Assembly: GCF_958979055.1 (NCBI RefSeq)
Contig: NC_084889.1
Span: 25,284,761 to 25,348,760 of the forward strand
Source of the DNA: Alnus glutinosa
Taxonomy: Eukaryota; Streptophyta; Magnoliopsida; Fagales; Betulaceae
Direction of reading: 5' to 3'
Length of the DNA: 64,000 nucleotides
The translations under genes were made by a program, and so were the position numbers. Under the pieces are notes generated by a model. It ran no database searches, was not told the origin of the DNA, and saw nothing but the letters and a program-made list of their open reading frames with translations. Positions 35,349-48,249 of this stretch are shown in pieces; within the stretch, counting starts at the first letter, position 1; each line of letters opens with the position of its first letter.

Positions 35349-38300
35349 TGTAAGGACCCGCCTTTTACAAAAAGACGTAAGTGAAAATTTCGATTTTCAC
35401 GTATCGTTATGACATCAACACTGATGTCATCAGAGTATAAATTAGCAGCGGAATATATTTTTCTTTTACAACTTAGGAATCGTAACACATTGAGTTGACT
35501 GAAATACTACTAGACATTCATTCTGAAATCGTTATACTATACATTGAAATATTTGTCACTGATGACACTAAAAACATACATGGAAAATATATCAAATACA
35601 AGTATTCCTCTAAGTATACTATTTTCCAAAAGAATACAAACATTACAAGGAAATCATCAGCTACATTAATATCAGCTTTAACTCTTCAATGCTAACAAAA
35701 TCCAATCCTTTAATTTAATAACCTTTTGTACATGCATAATGGACTACCACCCATATATAAATATATGGGTTAGTCTACTGCTTCTAATAATATAATGAAT
35801 ATGCACTTATTTATGAAATACAACACAATGAATATATAACCTCAAGGTCACAAGTATACGCAATTTATGGCCTATGGTTGCAAGTCATAGTCATAGATTG
35901 AATATCAAATAACCCTAAATCAGTAACATGACAGTTTTAATGCAGTGTCTTAATTAATCATCTTTTGCACATCACTCATTCGTGAAGCCATAGGTCTGGT
36001 ATATCGTGTTAGCCCGGGATTACTGTCCCCTCACTTAACGTTTATTGGTTTGTTACCTGAAGCCAAAGGTCCCAACGTCAGGTTATTTATTAGGTTCAAC
36101 CGGGATCTGATGGTCCCACCACTGGCCTATAACCCCCTATGTCTACCAGCTCATTATTAAGCAGTTTAATTAAAAATAGAAAATATATAAAATCACATGC
36201 ACAACCAAGTAAACAAATCCATAATCATGGCATTATAAAAAGATACAAGTAAGTGTTTTAGAAATACTTACTTCCCTCTGATGCAGTCTCCTAACTCATC
36301 ATCTGCAATAAACACACATTTATACATACAAAGTGTTAACATCATCACTCATGAATATTAATTATATACACAGATTCAATTATCATTTTGCTTGAAAGAT
36401 CACTCATCATTATGAGCTTATGGAACTCAACATGATAATTGTACTCTAAACCTTATATATAAATAATTATAACATCCAAAACTCTTCGGTAATATATTTA
36501 TGTATACAAAATATCATTATCTAATTTTCTAACAAAAGTGTTAATAACTAAACATAGTTCATACATAACTCTAGTCCGAAGCAACCTGTCCATTAAAACC
36601 CAAATTCTAGAAACTCCTTACTCAAAAACCGAACTCAACTAATTGATAAAACACCAGTTTAATCGCTTCAATAACATAACAAAGCCTCTAAATCATTCGG
36701 CCAACTCACAGCCAATGTCCAGAAATCACCATAGGAAATACTAACACTCAAAACAGAAACATCAATACTCCAAATCATGGTACACGGCCGAACAATAACA
36801 CAGCCAACTACCAAAACCACAACCCAAAACTGGGAATACGGGCAAATAGGGGGTACACCACACAGTTTAGCCAAACAGCACACCAAAATACCCAATCAGT
36901 TCTTCAACTAACTCACAACCCCAAATCCACAAATCACCCAGCAAAATTAGTAGAAATCCATTCCAAAATATTTTAGGACTAAATTAGTAGTAATCACTAT
37001 ATATTAATATATTAATTTCTTCCTAAGATTACAAGGTTTACCGAAAATCTCACCAAAAATCGTCCTTCCGTCGAAGCCACAGAAAACCCACCGGAAATTG
37101 GTTCTAGTTCGGCCTGGGTCTGCTACAGGTCCTCCACAATTGATCGGAACCTAGGTTCCACTAGAAATCGCACCTCCGGCCTCCTTTGCACAGACCCACC
37201 AACTATCGAGTCCTCTCTCTCCCTCTCTCTCCCGTCGATCTCCCTCTATTCCATTCTCTCTCTCTTTCTCTCTCTCTGTTCTCCCGATCTCTCTCTCTCT
37301 CACTCTCTTTTCTCATCTCTGGGTTCATGAAGAAGGAACCGGAAGAACATGGAAGAAGAAGAGAAAAGGAAGAAAAAAAGAGAAAAATAAAAAAAGAAGG
37401 AAGAAGAATGAAATAATAAAAGGAATGAAGTGTTGAGAGTCTCTGTTAAATAGATGTCAAGCAACTTGTTGAGCAAGTCGAATGATAATGTTGACTCATC
37501 ATATAATTATTACAAGGATTATATTCCTTGAGATATTTTTACTAACTCCAGTTAAATTCTATCTCAGTTAATTTAATCTGAGTTAAAAGATAAAATATCT
37601 GATTAATCCAGGGTTAAGTTTTATCTAGTTAATTTAACCTGGGTTAACCTGTAGATATTTATTCAAAATTTACTAATTAACTTTTTAGTGCAGAAATTTT
37701 TATCTCAGATTTTTACTATTTTAATCCAATTGATTAAAATACCAATCTAAGTCCATTTTGAGTCTAGTTCGTTTCATTTAGGGATGTAATCGAGCCGAGC
37801 CGAGTCAAGTTTGACATTTTCAAGACTGGCTCGTTTAAGAAGCCCTCTAATCGAGCCAAGCTCGAGCTCGAGCCGAGCTTTAGAATCCTTGTCCGAGCTC
37901 AGCTAGTTAGGTAATTACCTTGGCTCAAGCTCGCCAAGTAAACCTTATCGAGCCGAGCCGGGACTCGATAGGCTTGGTTCAGCTCGAGCTCGATATGTAG
38001 TTAAATATTTAAAAGAGCCTAATTCGAGCTCGAGCCCGATTAAAAAGCTATTCGAGCCTTTAATAAGCAACTCAGCTCATTTAAGGCTCGTTTAGTATGT
38101 TTTGGAATATGATATGTAAATATTAATAAATAAACTATTAAATACAAAATTTATTCTAAAAATACCAAGTAACTTATTTCAAGCATTAGGCATTCACAAT
38201 ATTACAAGCAACTTTGAAAAAAGAAATCCTGAATTACAAGGGAAAAAAAAAAAAAATGAAAGAAGTACAACTATAAGTGAACTAATAGATAAAATTTACA

Positions 38301-38439
38301 TAAATAACTAAAATACAACACAAATTACAGTTTAAATAATTTAATCTCAACTCTAAAGGGTTACAGTTCTCACATATTGACACCACTAACTTAAACAAAA
38401 TTCATGCAAAATCAAATAACAATTACAAGACAAAATTCA

Positions 38440-39163
38440 ACTCTAAAGGGTTGCACTTCCCACTAACCACCCTGCATTCACTAAAAAAAGTTTGTTAGAT
38501 ATTTTTGCTCCCTTACATTATTTACTCAAAGTTCTTCAACCTTAATAAACATGTCAAGGGAGCTTGATCACTTAAGATTAATTAGCATGCAAATGACCCT
38601 GATTAGTTCCTTGGAGACTAAAGATTCATAAGCAAGCCTTCAAATATAAGACAAACAAGAACAAGTAAAACTAAAAGATTACATAAAAAAATTCTAGACC
38701 CAACTAAAAAGTGGTAACAGAAAAATGTGGATACCTTTAAAGAAGCTAGCTTTGGATCTTGCCCAAAACAAAATTCTAGAGAATTATTATGCAGTGAAAC
38801 TCAAAAGAAGAAGAGACAGTGCTGACATGCAGCAATAATTATTAAGAGAGACAAAAACTAAACAACCATAGCTAAGCAGAAGAAAAAAACATATCATGCA
38901 AAAAATAATTAATAAACCAATTAAGATTGAAATGTCAAATGGATTAAAAATTAGAACACAGTGAAAATACTTCAATTTCCTGGTAGATGCAGTCCAACGT
39001 GTATAGGCCAAACACAACCCCATTTAAAGCAGGCAGCTACATTGAAAGTTCCTTTTTGTAAATTATTAAAACTTTGTATTTTAGGTATTTTAGGTATTTT
39101 CCTTTCTAGTGGAACTGAGGAAATTGCTTATCAAAATTTTATCTCTTTCAGCAGGTCTTCTTT

Positions 39164-39204
<41 letters not shown>

Positions 39205-39633
39205 CCAACCGCAACACTCAAGCAATTCCTTCTTGAAATCACATTAATATGGGGGCACACTGCACACATATGTTCAAATAGAAAGGTTAAGGTGCCAAGT
39301 TAAATTTTGCTTCCATTGTTTATAGAAGCATTTTTCTTTGAATTCCTGTGTTACAGTTCCAAATATTTCACTCAATTTAACCCTTAGAACATGCAAAGAA
39401 ATTGAACAGAAATTTGATCAATCAAACATAATGTACCTCGTTTTCATGAAAAAGATATAAATGCATGCATGGTGATTGATGATGAAGAGATGAAAATGTT
39501 CATTGAGGGAGATTCTTACACTAATTGAAGTGGGATCTAATCTTGGTGTGGGTAGCGATGATTGGGTTGTAATGCATCTACTTGAAAATAGGTTTGAGAA
39601 TCAAATGGTTATTGTTATGCAAATCAACTTCCT

Positions 39634-39675
<42 letters not shown>

Positions 39676-41100
39676 TTTCAACTATGATGAACAAAACATC
39701 AACATTTAGTAGCTAAAAGAAATCTGAAGCTTTTTTTAGGCCGGGGGGGGGGGGGGGGGGGGGGGGTTGGGGGGGTTTAGTAGATATGTATAACTTCTAC
39801 ACTGAGAATTAGCAAATCCACTTTTTTGCAAACATCAAAATAGATTGCAAGGTTATACACACAAGACAAACAAAAAACAGTAGTTGTCAATCTATTTTAA
39901 TGTCACGAAAAAAAAAAAAAAACCTTGAATAATACAAAGATGTCAAAATACGAGAAGTTACATTAGTCTCCCATTTCATATTACAGGAAGAAAAGAGAAG
40001 CAAAAAGTTATCCAAGAAAAAAATTCAATAATTAAACCACGTCAAACAGGAAAAACCTTTTAAGGCGAGTAAGCTAGCATCCTAATTTTGTGCAACCTTG
40101 GTAAATTAGGGAACACTATATTGATCCCAAGCACTTGATATGTTTTTTGGGTAATCAATATGTAATGAGTTGAATGGAACAAAACTCAAATACAAAGGGA
40201 GGAGACCAGACCAATCACGCAGTCCCCTAAAAACTACAATCCAGAGAACAGCAAAAGCACCACATACAAGCTAACTGAGCAACACTTTTGAGATTGTAAG
40301 GACCTGAATAAGACCAAATTTTCTAACTTGTTTGGCAGAGTGTTGCAAGCTAAATAGAAGTAGAACTAATCAATCTTTTTATAAAACCAAATTTCAAATG
40401 ATAGAACCAATATAAGACTTAGCATTTATGCAACACCTTCACAGTTTTGTAATGTAAAATAAATGGAACCTTCTCAGTTTTCACAATGTCTGCATTGCTG
40501 GTCAAAGCTAAAGTGGCCGGGCTGCATCAACTTTTGACTTTTGTTCTCAAAGCTAGCCACCCTACATTCACTAAAAAAAGTTTGTTAAATGTTTTTACTC
40601 CCTTGCATTGTTTACTCAAAGTTTTTCAACCTTGATAAACATGTCAAGAGAGCTTCATCACTTAAGATTTATTTAGAACATAGAATTTAATTACCATGAC
40701 AAACATGAATTACCATTACCATGTCAAGAGAGCTTCCATTCCCTTTGGACATTCACTGCCATTCCAAGAACTGAACCAAAATGGTTAGATATTTTTACTC
40801 CCTTGCATTTATTTATTCAAAGTTCCAAAAACCTTGATAAATATGTCAAGGGAGGTTTACAAATAAAATAACACATAAATTGTTTGAAAACTATATATAA
40901 TGCCATAGCCCAATCATGCCCACAAAAGATTATAGAAGTATGAAACAACAGTTCAAAATACAACACCAAATTCAAAATACATATATAGTCCCTACAACTT
41001 TGAACTTCTTGAATCATGGTGGCGTTGGTCAGTCTACTTCAACCACTTTCTACAAAAACAAACAGAAAAAAGTTAATAACTTATTATAATGTCTTAAAAC
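38440..41100. repeat. Repeated segments downstream of the hAT transposase
   Basis: A segment with CATTCACTAAAAAAAGTTTG, TTTACTCAAAGTT and AAACATGTCAAG appears at about 38470-38600, again at 40560-40680, and partly at 40780-40860. A diverged copy of the transposase C-terminal end (CGHDW followed by AL) lies at 40860-41017. Two TA microsatellites (39168-39194, 39640-39672) and a poly-G run (39744-39767) are also here. The pattern suggests successive tandem duplications of the element's 3' region. Confidence 0.65.
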
Positions 41101-41106
41101 AAATAA

Positions 41107-43195
41107 TTAACACATAATAAAAATGTGCATAAAAGTCTCACTTCCAGCTTCATCTTCATTTGTTTCATAATTTTTTCTAAGTCCATGTAATGCCCTCACC
41201 CAATCATGCCCACATAAGATCATTTCTACTGTTTTGGTGGACAATCTCGCTCTGTGAGGATCAATTACTCTACCACCAGCGCTAAAGGATGATTCTGATG
41301 TTACTGTAGTGATTGGAACAGCTAAAATGTCTCGTGCCATCTTAGACAAGATGCGATACTTCAAGGCATTAAATTTCCATCATGCCAAAGCCTCAAACTC
41401 AGCATCCATTGACATCATTTTCACATATGTAAACGTTCTCTTTAAGATATACATCCAAATCTGTTTTAGCAGGTCGCACATCATCATTACATATTACATG
41501 TTGCAAAAATCTTGATCGACCAATAGGAGCTTTGACTGCAGCAACTCTAGTAGAACCACTTGTAGAACGGGAATTTTCTTGAGCAATTTGTTGCAGTTGC
41601 ATAACAGATGAATTATGAGATGTTACATATACCTCATATAACTCATGAAGAACAGAGTGGACATTATCAATGTTCATAGAAGATTCAGGCTCTGGGTAAA
41701 TTAGAGGGAAACAAAATTTTATCAACTTCATTTTGTATCTCGGATCCAGCATAGCTGCTAGTGCCATTAATAAATTGCAATTACCCCAATACTTCTCAAA
41801 CTTGTTACTCATTTTACTCACCATTACCCTAATGTACTCATTATTATCCCTACACTTTAACAACAATACTTCTTTAATCCTCCAAACCTCAGGTAGAAAC
41901 AGATTTGAAGTTGGGTATTCACTGCCAGATACTATGTTGGTCACATCATTAAAAATTGACAAAATTTGGTTCACATTTTCAACCTTCTCCCATTCTTCAG
42001 GGCTTATTAACCATTGAAATGCTTGATCACTTTGATGGTATCTAGGAAATACTTCTTTGAATTGTACGGCTGTCGCCAACATCATGTAAGTGCTATTCCA
42101 ACGTGTAGGGACATCTAAAATCAATTTCTTGCCAGGGAGTTGCATTCTTTTTGCAATATCACTAAATTTTCTCAACCGACCCTCAGAAGCCACTATGTAC
42201 TTGATACCCTCTCTAACTAAATCAACTATGTCTCCAATTTCAGCAATTCCTACTTGCACCAACAAGTTAGTAATATGAGCACAACATCGCACATGAAATG
42301 ATCGACCTCCAATAGGCAAGACTTCTCTTAACTCAAAATCATCTTTAAGAATTCTGATTGCAGTATCATTTGCTTTAGCATTATCAATCGTTATTGTAAA
42401 TACCTTGTCCTCAATGCCCCAATCACCAAAACACTTTCGTAGTTCTTCAGCAATAACAACACCACTATGTGGAGGAGGTACATTACGAAAATTCAACACT
42501 CTCTTTTGAAGGAACCAATCGGAGTCCACAAAGTGGCAAGTCACCACCATATATGACACTCTTTGTGCACTTGTCCACATATCCGTGGTGATGTTGACCT
42601 TGTCCACCCCCCCCCCCCCAACAATGTTTTCAACTTCTTCTTCTCAATGTTATACGTAGTAAAGCAATCTTTCCTAATAGTTGCACGGCTAACCTTCTTC
42701 CAAAGAGGATTTAAGGACTTACATAACTTGTTAAACATTTCATGCTCCACTATTTTAAAAGGATAATCATGGCAAAGTCATGTGAGCAGCAAGTTCTCTA
42801 GATCTCTCAATCTTAAAAGTAAAATTTGACATAGATATATCTCCCGTTGCATCAGGATCAAGGGCAATGCACTTTTACTTTTTGTTGGCAAACACATATT
42901 TGAGACACACAACCAAATGCCTACAAAGTGTAGAGGTAGAACTTGAGCTGGAAATGGCAAACAACTTTTTGCACCACTTACACTGCGATTTCTTGACACC
43001 ACCAACTTCAACAATATCAAAGTCATTCCAAACAGGCGAAGTCTTCCGGCTCTCTCTCTTTCCATACACATTCTTCTTAGGATTTTCATCAGTAAGACCC
43101 ACAGTTTGGGATTCACCTTCTAAGGAAGGACTTATCATCGAGTCATCCCCACATGCAGATTGATTGACTTCTATTGGTTGACTTGTATCTTCCAT
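41107..43195 (-). pseudogene. hAT transposase (BED zinc finger, RICESLEEPER-like), broken
   Basis: Read from high to low: frame 42875-43195 starts MEDTSQPIEVN and carries a BED zinc finger (CKWCKK...LCRHLVVC); frames 42778-43116 and 42541-42750 continue in other phases. Frame 41399-42607 has the catalytic region: TTDMWTS, TIDNAKANDTAIRILKD, the FHVRCCAHITNLLVQ block with the C/H motif, LDVPTRWNSTYMML, and ALAAMLDPRYKMKLIKFC. Frame 41107-41364 has the hAT dimerisation domain (ILAVPITTVTSESSFSAGG, then LSTKTVEMILC). A 12-C run at 42608-42620 coincides with one frame break; another break and a stop (TGG to TGA, about 41382) separate the last two frames. These transposases cut and paste hAT elements and duplicate 8 bp. 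The protein is inactive here. Confidence 0.9.
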
Positions 43196-44432
43196 AACTA
43201 ATTAATTATTAAAATGTGAAAGATAGGTTATAGGTATGAAACAGAAATGCCCAAAACTATGAACAAATATACTAACACAATATGGCAAAAAACAAAACAA
43301 AAACATAACAGGATGGATTTTTAACAAAACAAAACAAAAACAAAATATGGCAGATTTTTAAAGTAAAACAAAACAAAACTTCTAACATGGTGGATTATAA
43401 CATTGTAGATTTTTAAGTTGTATAGATTATGACTATTTCTAAACAAATAAATTAAACAAGGAACAACCATACTAACACTGTAACACAACATGGCAGAAAA
43501 CAAAACTAAAACGAAACATGGCAGATTTTTAAGTAGCATAGAACATGACTGTTTTTAAACAAATAAATTAAACAAGGAACAACCATACTAAGTCACTAAC
43601 ACAACATGGCATAAAACAAAACGAAAACAAAGCATGGCAAATTTTTAACAAAACAAAACAAAAATAAAACATGGTAGATTTTTAGACTAAAACAAAACAA
43701 AACTTCTAACATGGTGGATTGTAACAAGGCAGATTTTTAAGTAACAGATTTGTAACTTTCTTTGTTTTTGTTTTTCCTCGCCCTCTAGGTATTATACAAG
43801 AAAATCACTAGAACAAATTAAGAAAGGGATACCTTATTACCAATTGCACGCCTAAAGCCACATGGAACTGCTGCACCATCTACATCACCGACATTAGCTT
43901 TAAGATTGTTTATAACCCTAAAATACAACACTTCAACTATCATAAATGAGAAAGTCACCAATGAGAGGGTCTTAAATAAGATTAAAGAGAAAGAAGTATA
44001 CACCTAAAAAAAGAAACAGAAAGACAAACTATATACATGCATAGAGCTTAACAACGCATAAAAATTTAACCATATGTCCATTATTTTATATTGCATTTTA
44101 GGACACAGATAAGCAGACCCATTATTTTAAATAAAGCTCAAACTCAAGTGAAAATACACTCCAGAAAATCTGGATCAAAACTCCTGCTTAGGGACAAACC
44201 CCCTAAACAGGAACAAACAAAGAAAAGCTATACACAAATGGCTAAACTCAAAACAAAGCTATACACAAACAGCTAAACACAAAATAGAAAATACAAGTCT
44301 ATAACAAATCCAACCTAAACTGCAAAACAGAGCAGCAATCAACAAAACACCAGAAACAAATGCTGCACTGCAAAAGAAAAAAGCAGCTGCTCAAGAGTAT
44401 CAAAACAACAAACAGAACCCAACCTCAATTAA

Positions 44433-44475
<43 letters not shown>

Positions 44476-45391
44476 AATAAGTATTATAAGTGAACATTTT
44501 ATTCTCAAACAACATCGAAATACAAACAATGGTCTGGCAAGACCACCGAAAACAACAAAACCAGAGCAAATAAGATTTGTTTACACAAAAACAAATGAAA
44601 AGCACAACATGTTAAACCAATACAAAACCATCTACCTCAGTCAATCTTTAGGAACCACAAACACTTTAAAACTCAAGTGAGATAAACAATTCAAAAAATA
44701 ATCTGAAAAAGAGTCATAGATTCATGCCTTCACACTGATACAGAGTCCAAATTGCAGATTTTGTAAAACACGGTAAACACCGAAACATTAAACTTCAAAC
44801 ATATGAAACGCCCCCTAGCCCCATACTCTTTAGTATTTATGTTTTTTCTATGCAATAAGCATCAATATTGGTTTTTTTAAGCAATAACCAGAGATCTAGA
44901 ACAGAATGCCAGAAGCTGAGATGCATAAATATCAATATATCATATTATAAAAATGTATACACATTAGGCAATCACGTAAAGGCAGGCAAAGCTCAATAAT
45001 CGAGTGAGTCAGTGACAAGAAAAACTCAAACCGTTGAATCAAAATAATCCAATGGTTGGATGGAAACCACTCCTTTGAATCAATAGGTGAAAGGCCAGAC
45101 AAAACATTTAATGGCCGCTCCCTCTCCATCGAATCGTTAATCTTCTGTCTTCTCAAGCCTCTCTCCATGTCATCATCATTGTCACGCACTCACGCCTCAC
45201 CATGAATGGATCAGATGATCGAAAAGAAGAAAAAGATCTTTATGCGCCGTTGGATTCTCCAGACACAAATCGCGCATGGGAAGCTTCGCCAAAACTCAAA
45301 AGCTCTTCTCTAAAACAACTACAAGAGGCACTCGAATGGTCTTGAAAGATTAGGAGAATGGATGTCGTAGGGGGTACTGGGTAGTGGGTAG
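43196..45391. other. hAT 5' region, no gene found
   Basis: AT-rich with repeated AAAACAAAAC and CATGGCAGATTTTT units (43290-43740) and a T run (44438-44472). Bases 45060-45360 are less AT-rich and may contain the transposase promoter or 5' UTR. No recognisable coding sequence. Confidence 0.55.
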
Positions 45392-46653
45392 TGATAATAG
45401 CTTAAAAGTGCTTATTTTTCCTATTAAAATAAGTATTATCATACTTTATTAAAATTTAATTCTTGCATTTTATATTTAATTGTGAAATATTGTTTAAATA
45501 TTAATATTAAGATTAAATGATATATTAATGCAAGAAATTGTGTTATGTAGGAATTACAAAAGAAATCAAAGAGTAAAAGCCAAGATGTGAGTCAAAAGAA
45601 GAAGTTTATCATATGCCCAAGATAAAGTCCAATGTGTAAAACAAGAACAGGTGAAACCAAACTGCTGGACCCACGAATTGGATAAACATTCTAATACTAC
45701 TACATGACAAAACCAAGAAGAAAAATGTGTCTTTGGCTCTTATAAAAAGAAGCGGAGTTTTATTTTAAGTGTAAGAGAGAAACATGGAATAAAGAGAAGA
45801 CTGAGATTCTTATAGTAGTACGAATCCCAAAAGAAGAATGACTCTTATCTCTATAAGAGAAGCAACACGGCAACAAACAAGGGGGCCAGAAAATTGCAGA
45901 AAAAAAAAGAAGAAGACGTTCAGCTCAAGATCAAAGAAGACAGCGACGACGGTTCAAGATTTATTTTTATTTTCTTCTCAGTTATTTTATTTTGCTAGCA
46001 CGATGTTTATGATTTTAACGATGAAATTTATTTACATAATCATGTCTAGCTAAATAAAATAACTGAGAAGAAAATAAAAATAAATCTTGAACCGTCATCG
46101 CTGTCTTCTTTGATCTTGAGCTGAACGTCTTCTTCTTCTTTTTTCTGCAATTTTTTCGGCCCCCTTGTTTGTTTCCGTGTTGCTTCTCTTATAGAGATAA
46201 GAGTCATTCTTCTTTTGGGATTCGTACTACTATAAGAATCTCAGTCTTCTCTTTATTCCATGTCTCTCTCTTACACTTAAAATAAAACTCCGCTTTTTTT
46301 TATAAGAGCCAAAGACACCTTTTTCTTCTTGGTTTTGTCATGTAGTAGTATTAGAATGTTTATCCAATTCGTGGGTCCAGCAGTTTGGTTTCGCCTCTTC
46401 TTGTTTTACACATTGGACTCTATCTTGGGCATATGATAGACTTCTTCTTTTGACCCACATCTTGGCTTTTACTCTTTGATTTCTTTTGTAATTCCTACAT
46501 AACACAATTTCTTGCATTAATATATCATTTAATCTTAATATTAATATTTAAACAATATTCCACAATTAAATATAAAATGCAAGAATTAAATTATAATAAA
46601 GTATGATAATACTTATTTTAATAGAAAAAATAAGCACTTTTAAGCTATTATCA
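45392..46653. repeat. Palindrome of two head-to-head LTR segments
   Basis: The left arm 45392-45993 begins TGATAATAGCTTAAAAGTGC and the right arm 46052-46653 ends with its complement. Arms are about 600 bp, closely similar with a few substitutions, around a 58-base spacer (45994-46051). The right arm is the 5' part of the expected 3' LTR. The left arm plus spacer is the same region inverted and runs collinear with the 5' LTR to ...GTCTAGCTAAAT. The switch point has the microhomology AAAT. A near-identical 71-residue frame in this arm and in the 5' LTR only reflects LTR identity. Confidence 0.92.
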
Positions 46654-46666
46654 CACCCCCCAACCA
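46654..46666 (-). promoter_or_regulatory. Polypurine tract of the Athila-like element
   Basis: On the minus strand GGTTGGGGGGTG directly precedes the LTR start TGATAATAGC at 46653. This is the position and composition of the plus-strand primer of LTR retrotransposons. Confidence 0.8.
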
Positions 46667-47278
46667 GCCTATTGCTAGTCCCTAGCAATTCAAGCGACTT
46701 AAAACACAAACTAAAACAGACTCAAGAAAAGAATAATTTTTTTCTTCTTTTGTTTTTCTAAATGTAGAGAAAAAAAAAATTAAAATAAAAGTTCTAACTA
46801 CACCACTTTCGCTGGCATTCTTGATTGCATTTAGCGAATGCAACAAGCCTTTAAACCCTAGGTGTCCCTAGTGGACGAGTTATAGTCTTGTGAGGGCTTA
46901 CTAGAAGCGATACCCACAAACGCTATATTACTTCCAACCACCTGCTCAGTCTTAACTTCAAATTAAATAAATGCCAAACTATGTTATCTGTGAGAGTGGA
47001 GTAGCACAAAATATAATATTTATTCATTAACAAGCTTAGAAGCAAAAACTTCATTTTCACAGGTTTAGGACATCCAAAATAGGTCACATCACCTATAATT
47101 GGCTACTGAAACGCCACAAGTCCTCTTTTGGTGTAGAGTGAACTATCACACAATCATGGGGCTTCAAAGTAATTCCTATATACATGATTCAATACCCCAA
47201 AATTCATTGGAATCTCCATTTGATGAAACAACCAAGGTAGAAATTAAGCTACTTTTTCTATTTCTCTTTTTTTCTTTT

Positions 47279-47331
<53 letters not shown>

Positions 47332-48249
47332 TTTATTTTTTATTTTTATACCATGTGTGGACTGTGCAATACTTAGCTCCCTTAAGTTTTCTAATTGACC
47401 CATGTATCGAGCTTTAAACCAATGATTCCCAAGCCTGAGGGCTTTAGGGCATTAGGTGTAGAAACACCCCTACGGGTTTACTAAATCAAGTCAAAAAGAC
47501 TACGAAGCTAAACTAGCCACAACATGACATCAATCACTCCAAACTTCTAACCTTTTGACGCGAACACTCTCTGCTTACTGAGGCAAGAGGCCTGGTTACT
47601 CAACAAAAAACTCAAAGTGGTCAATAACTCTTTTTTTTTTTTTTTTTTCTTCTAATAATATATATATAATATAATATTAATTTCATGCCAAGGTCGTCTC
47701 TCATCCAATGAATCAACCAAATAAACTTAAGATATAAAAAAAATGCATATTTGGTTTTACAATTCATACCCCACGACTATATGCTAGTGTGCTTGTGCTA
47801 AGTTCAAAGTGAAACGAGTGAAGTATTCAGTAGCTAAAAATAAGCAGCAAAATTCAAATTTCCTAGTCCTGTAATCATGTATTTGTGAATTTAAGCTTGC
47901 CATTGAACTTCGAATCAAAATTAAGGTTCCACAACACTCTAAAAAATGACTTACTCAGGTATTCAAGTTCAACATAACCATTAAAGAAGTCAAGACATCA
48001 TTGCAATTTTTTTTTTTTTTCTTTCAATCACTGTCAACTCCTCCCCCCAACCTAAAACTTATATTGTCCTCAATATAACAAAAGGAAGCAAAAAGTATGG
48101 GTTAAGAAGAGTACCTTGAGTTGATGACAAGTAAAGACACTTTATTATTTGCAAAATGGGTTAGAAAACAAAATAAACAAAAACAAAAACAAAAATAAAA
48201 ACAAAAACACAACCTAAACTAACACTACTACTACAATTGCCAATCACGT
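46667..48249 (-). other. Untranslated 3' segment of the Athila-like element
   Basis: No domain was found between the protease frame and the polypurine tract, where pol would lie in an autonomous element. It contains a (CT)n microsatellite at 47284-47328 and T runs at 47631-47649 and 48009-48020. The 99-residue plus-strand frame over the CT repeat is an artefact. Confidence 0.6.

Noticed and set aside
37186-37416. 76-codon frame rich in Leu/Ser then Lys/Glu
   Set aside because: It is a CT microsatellite followed by a GA-rich stretch within the solo LTR.
43290-43740. Spaced short repeats that might suggest an array
   Set aside because: AAAACAAAAC and CATGGCAGATTTTT units are irregular in spacing and sequence, in a plant transposon; not a CRISPR array.
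45838-46053. 71-codon frame nearly identical to one at 51560-51775
   Set aside because: Both lie in copies of the same LTR segment, so the similarity reflects LTR identity, not a conserved gene.
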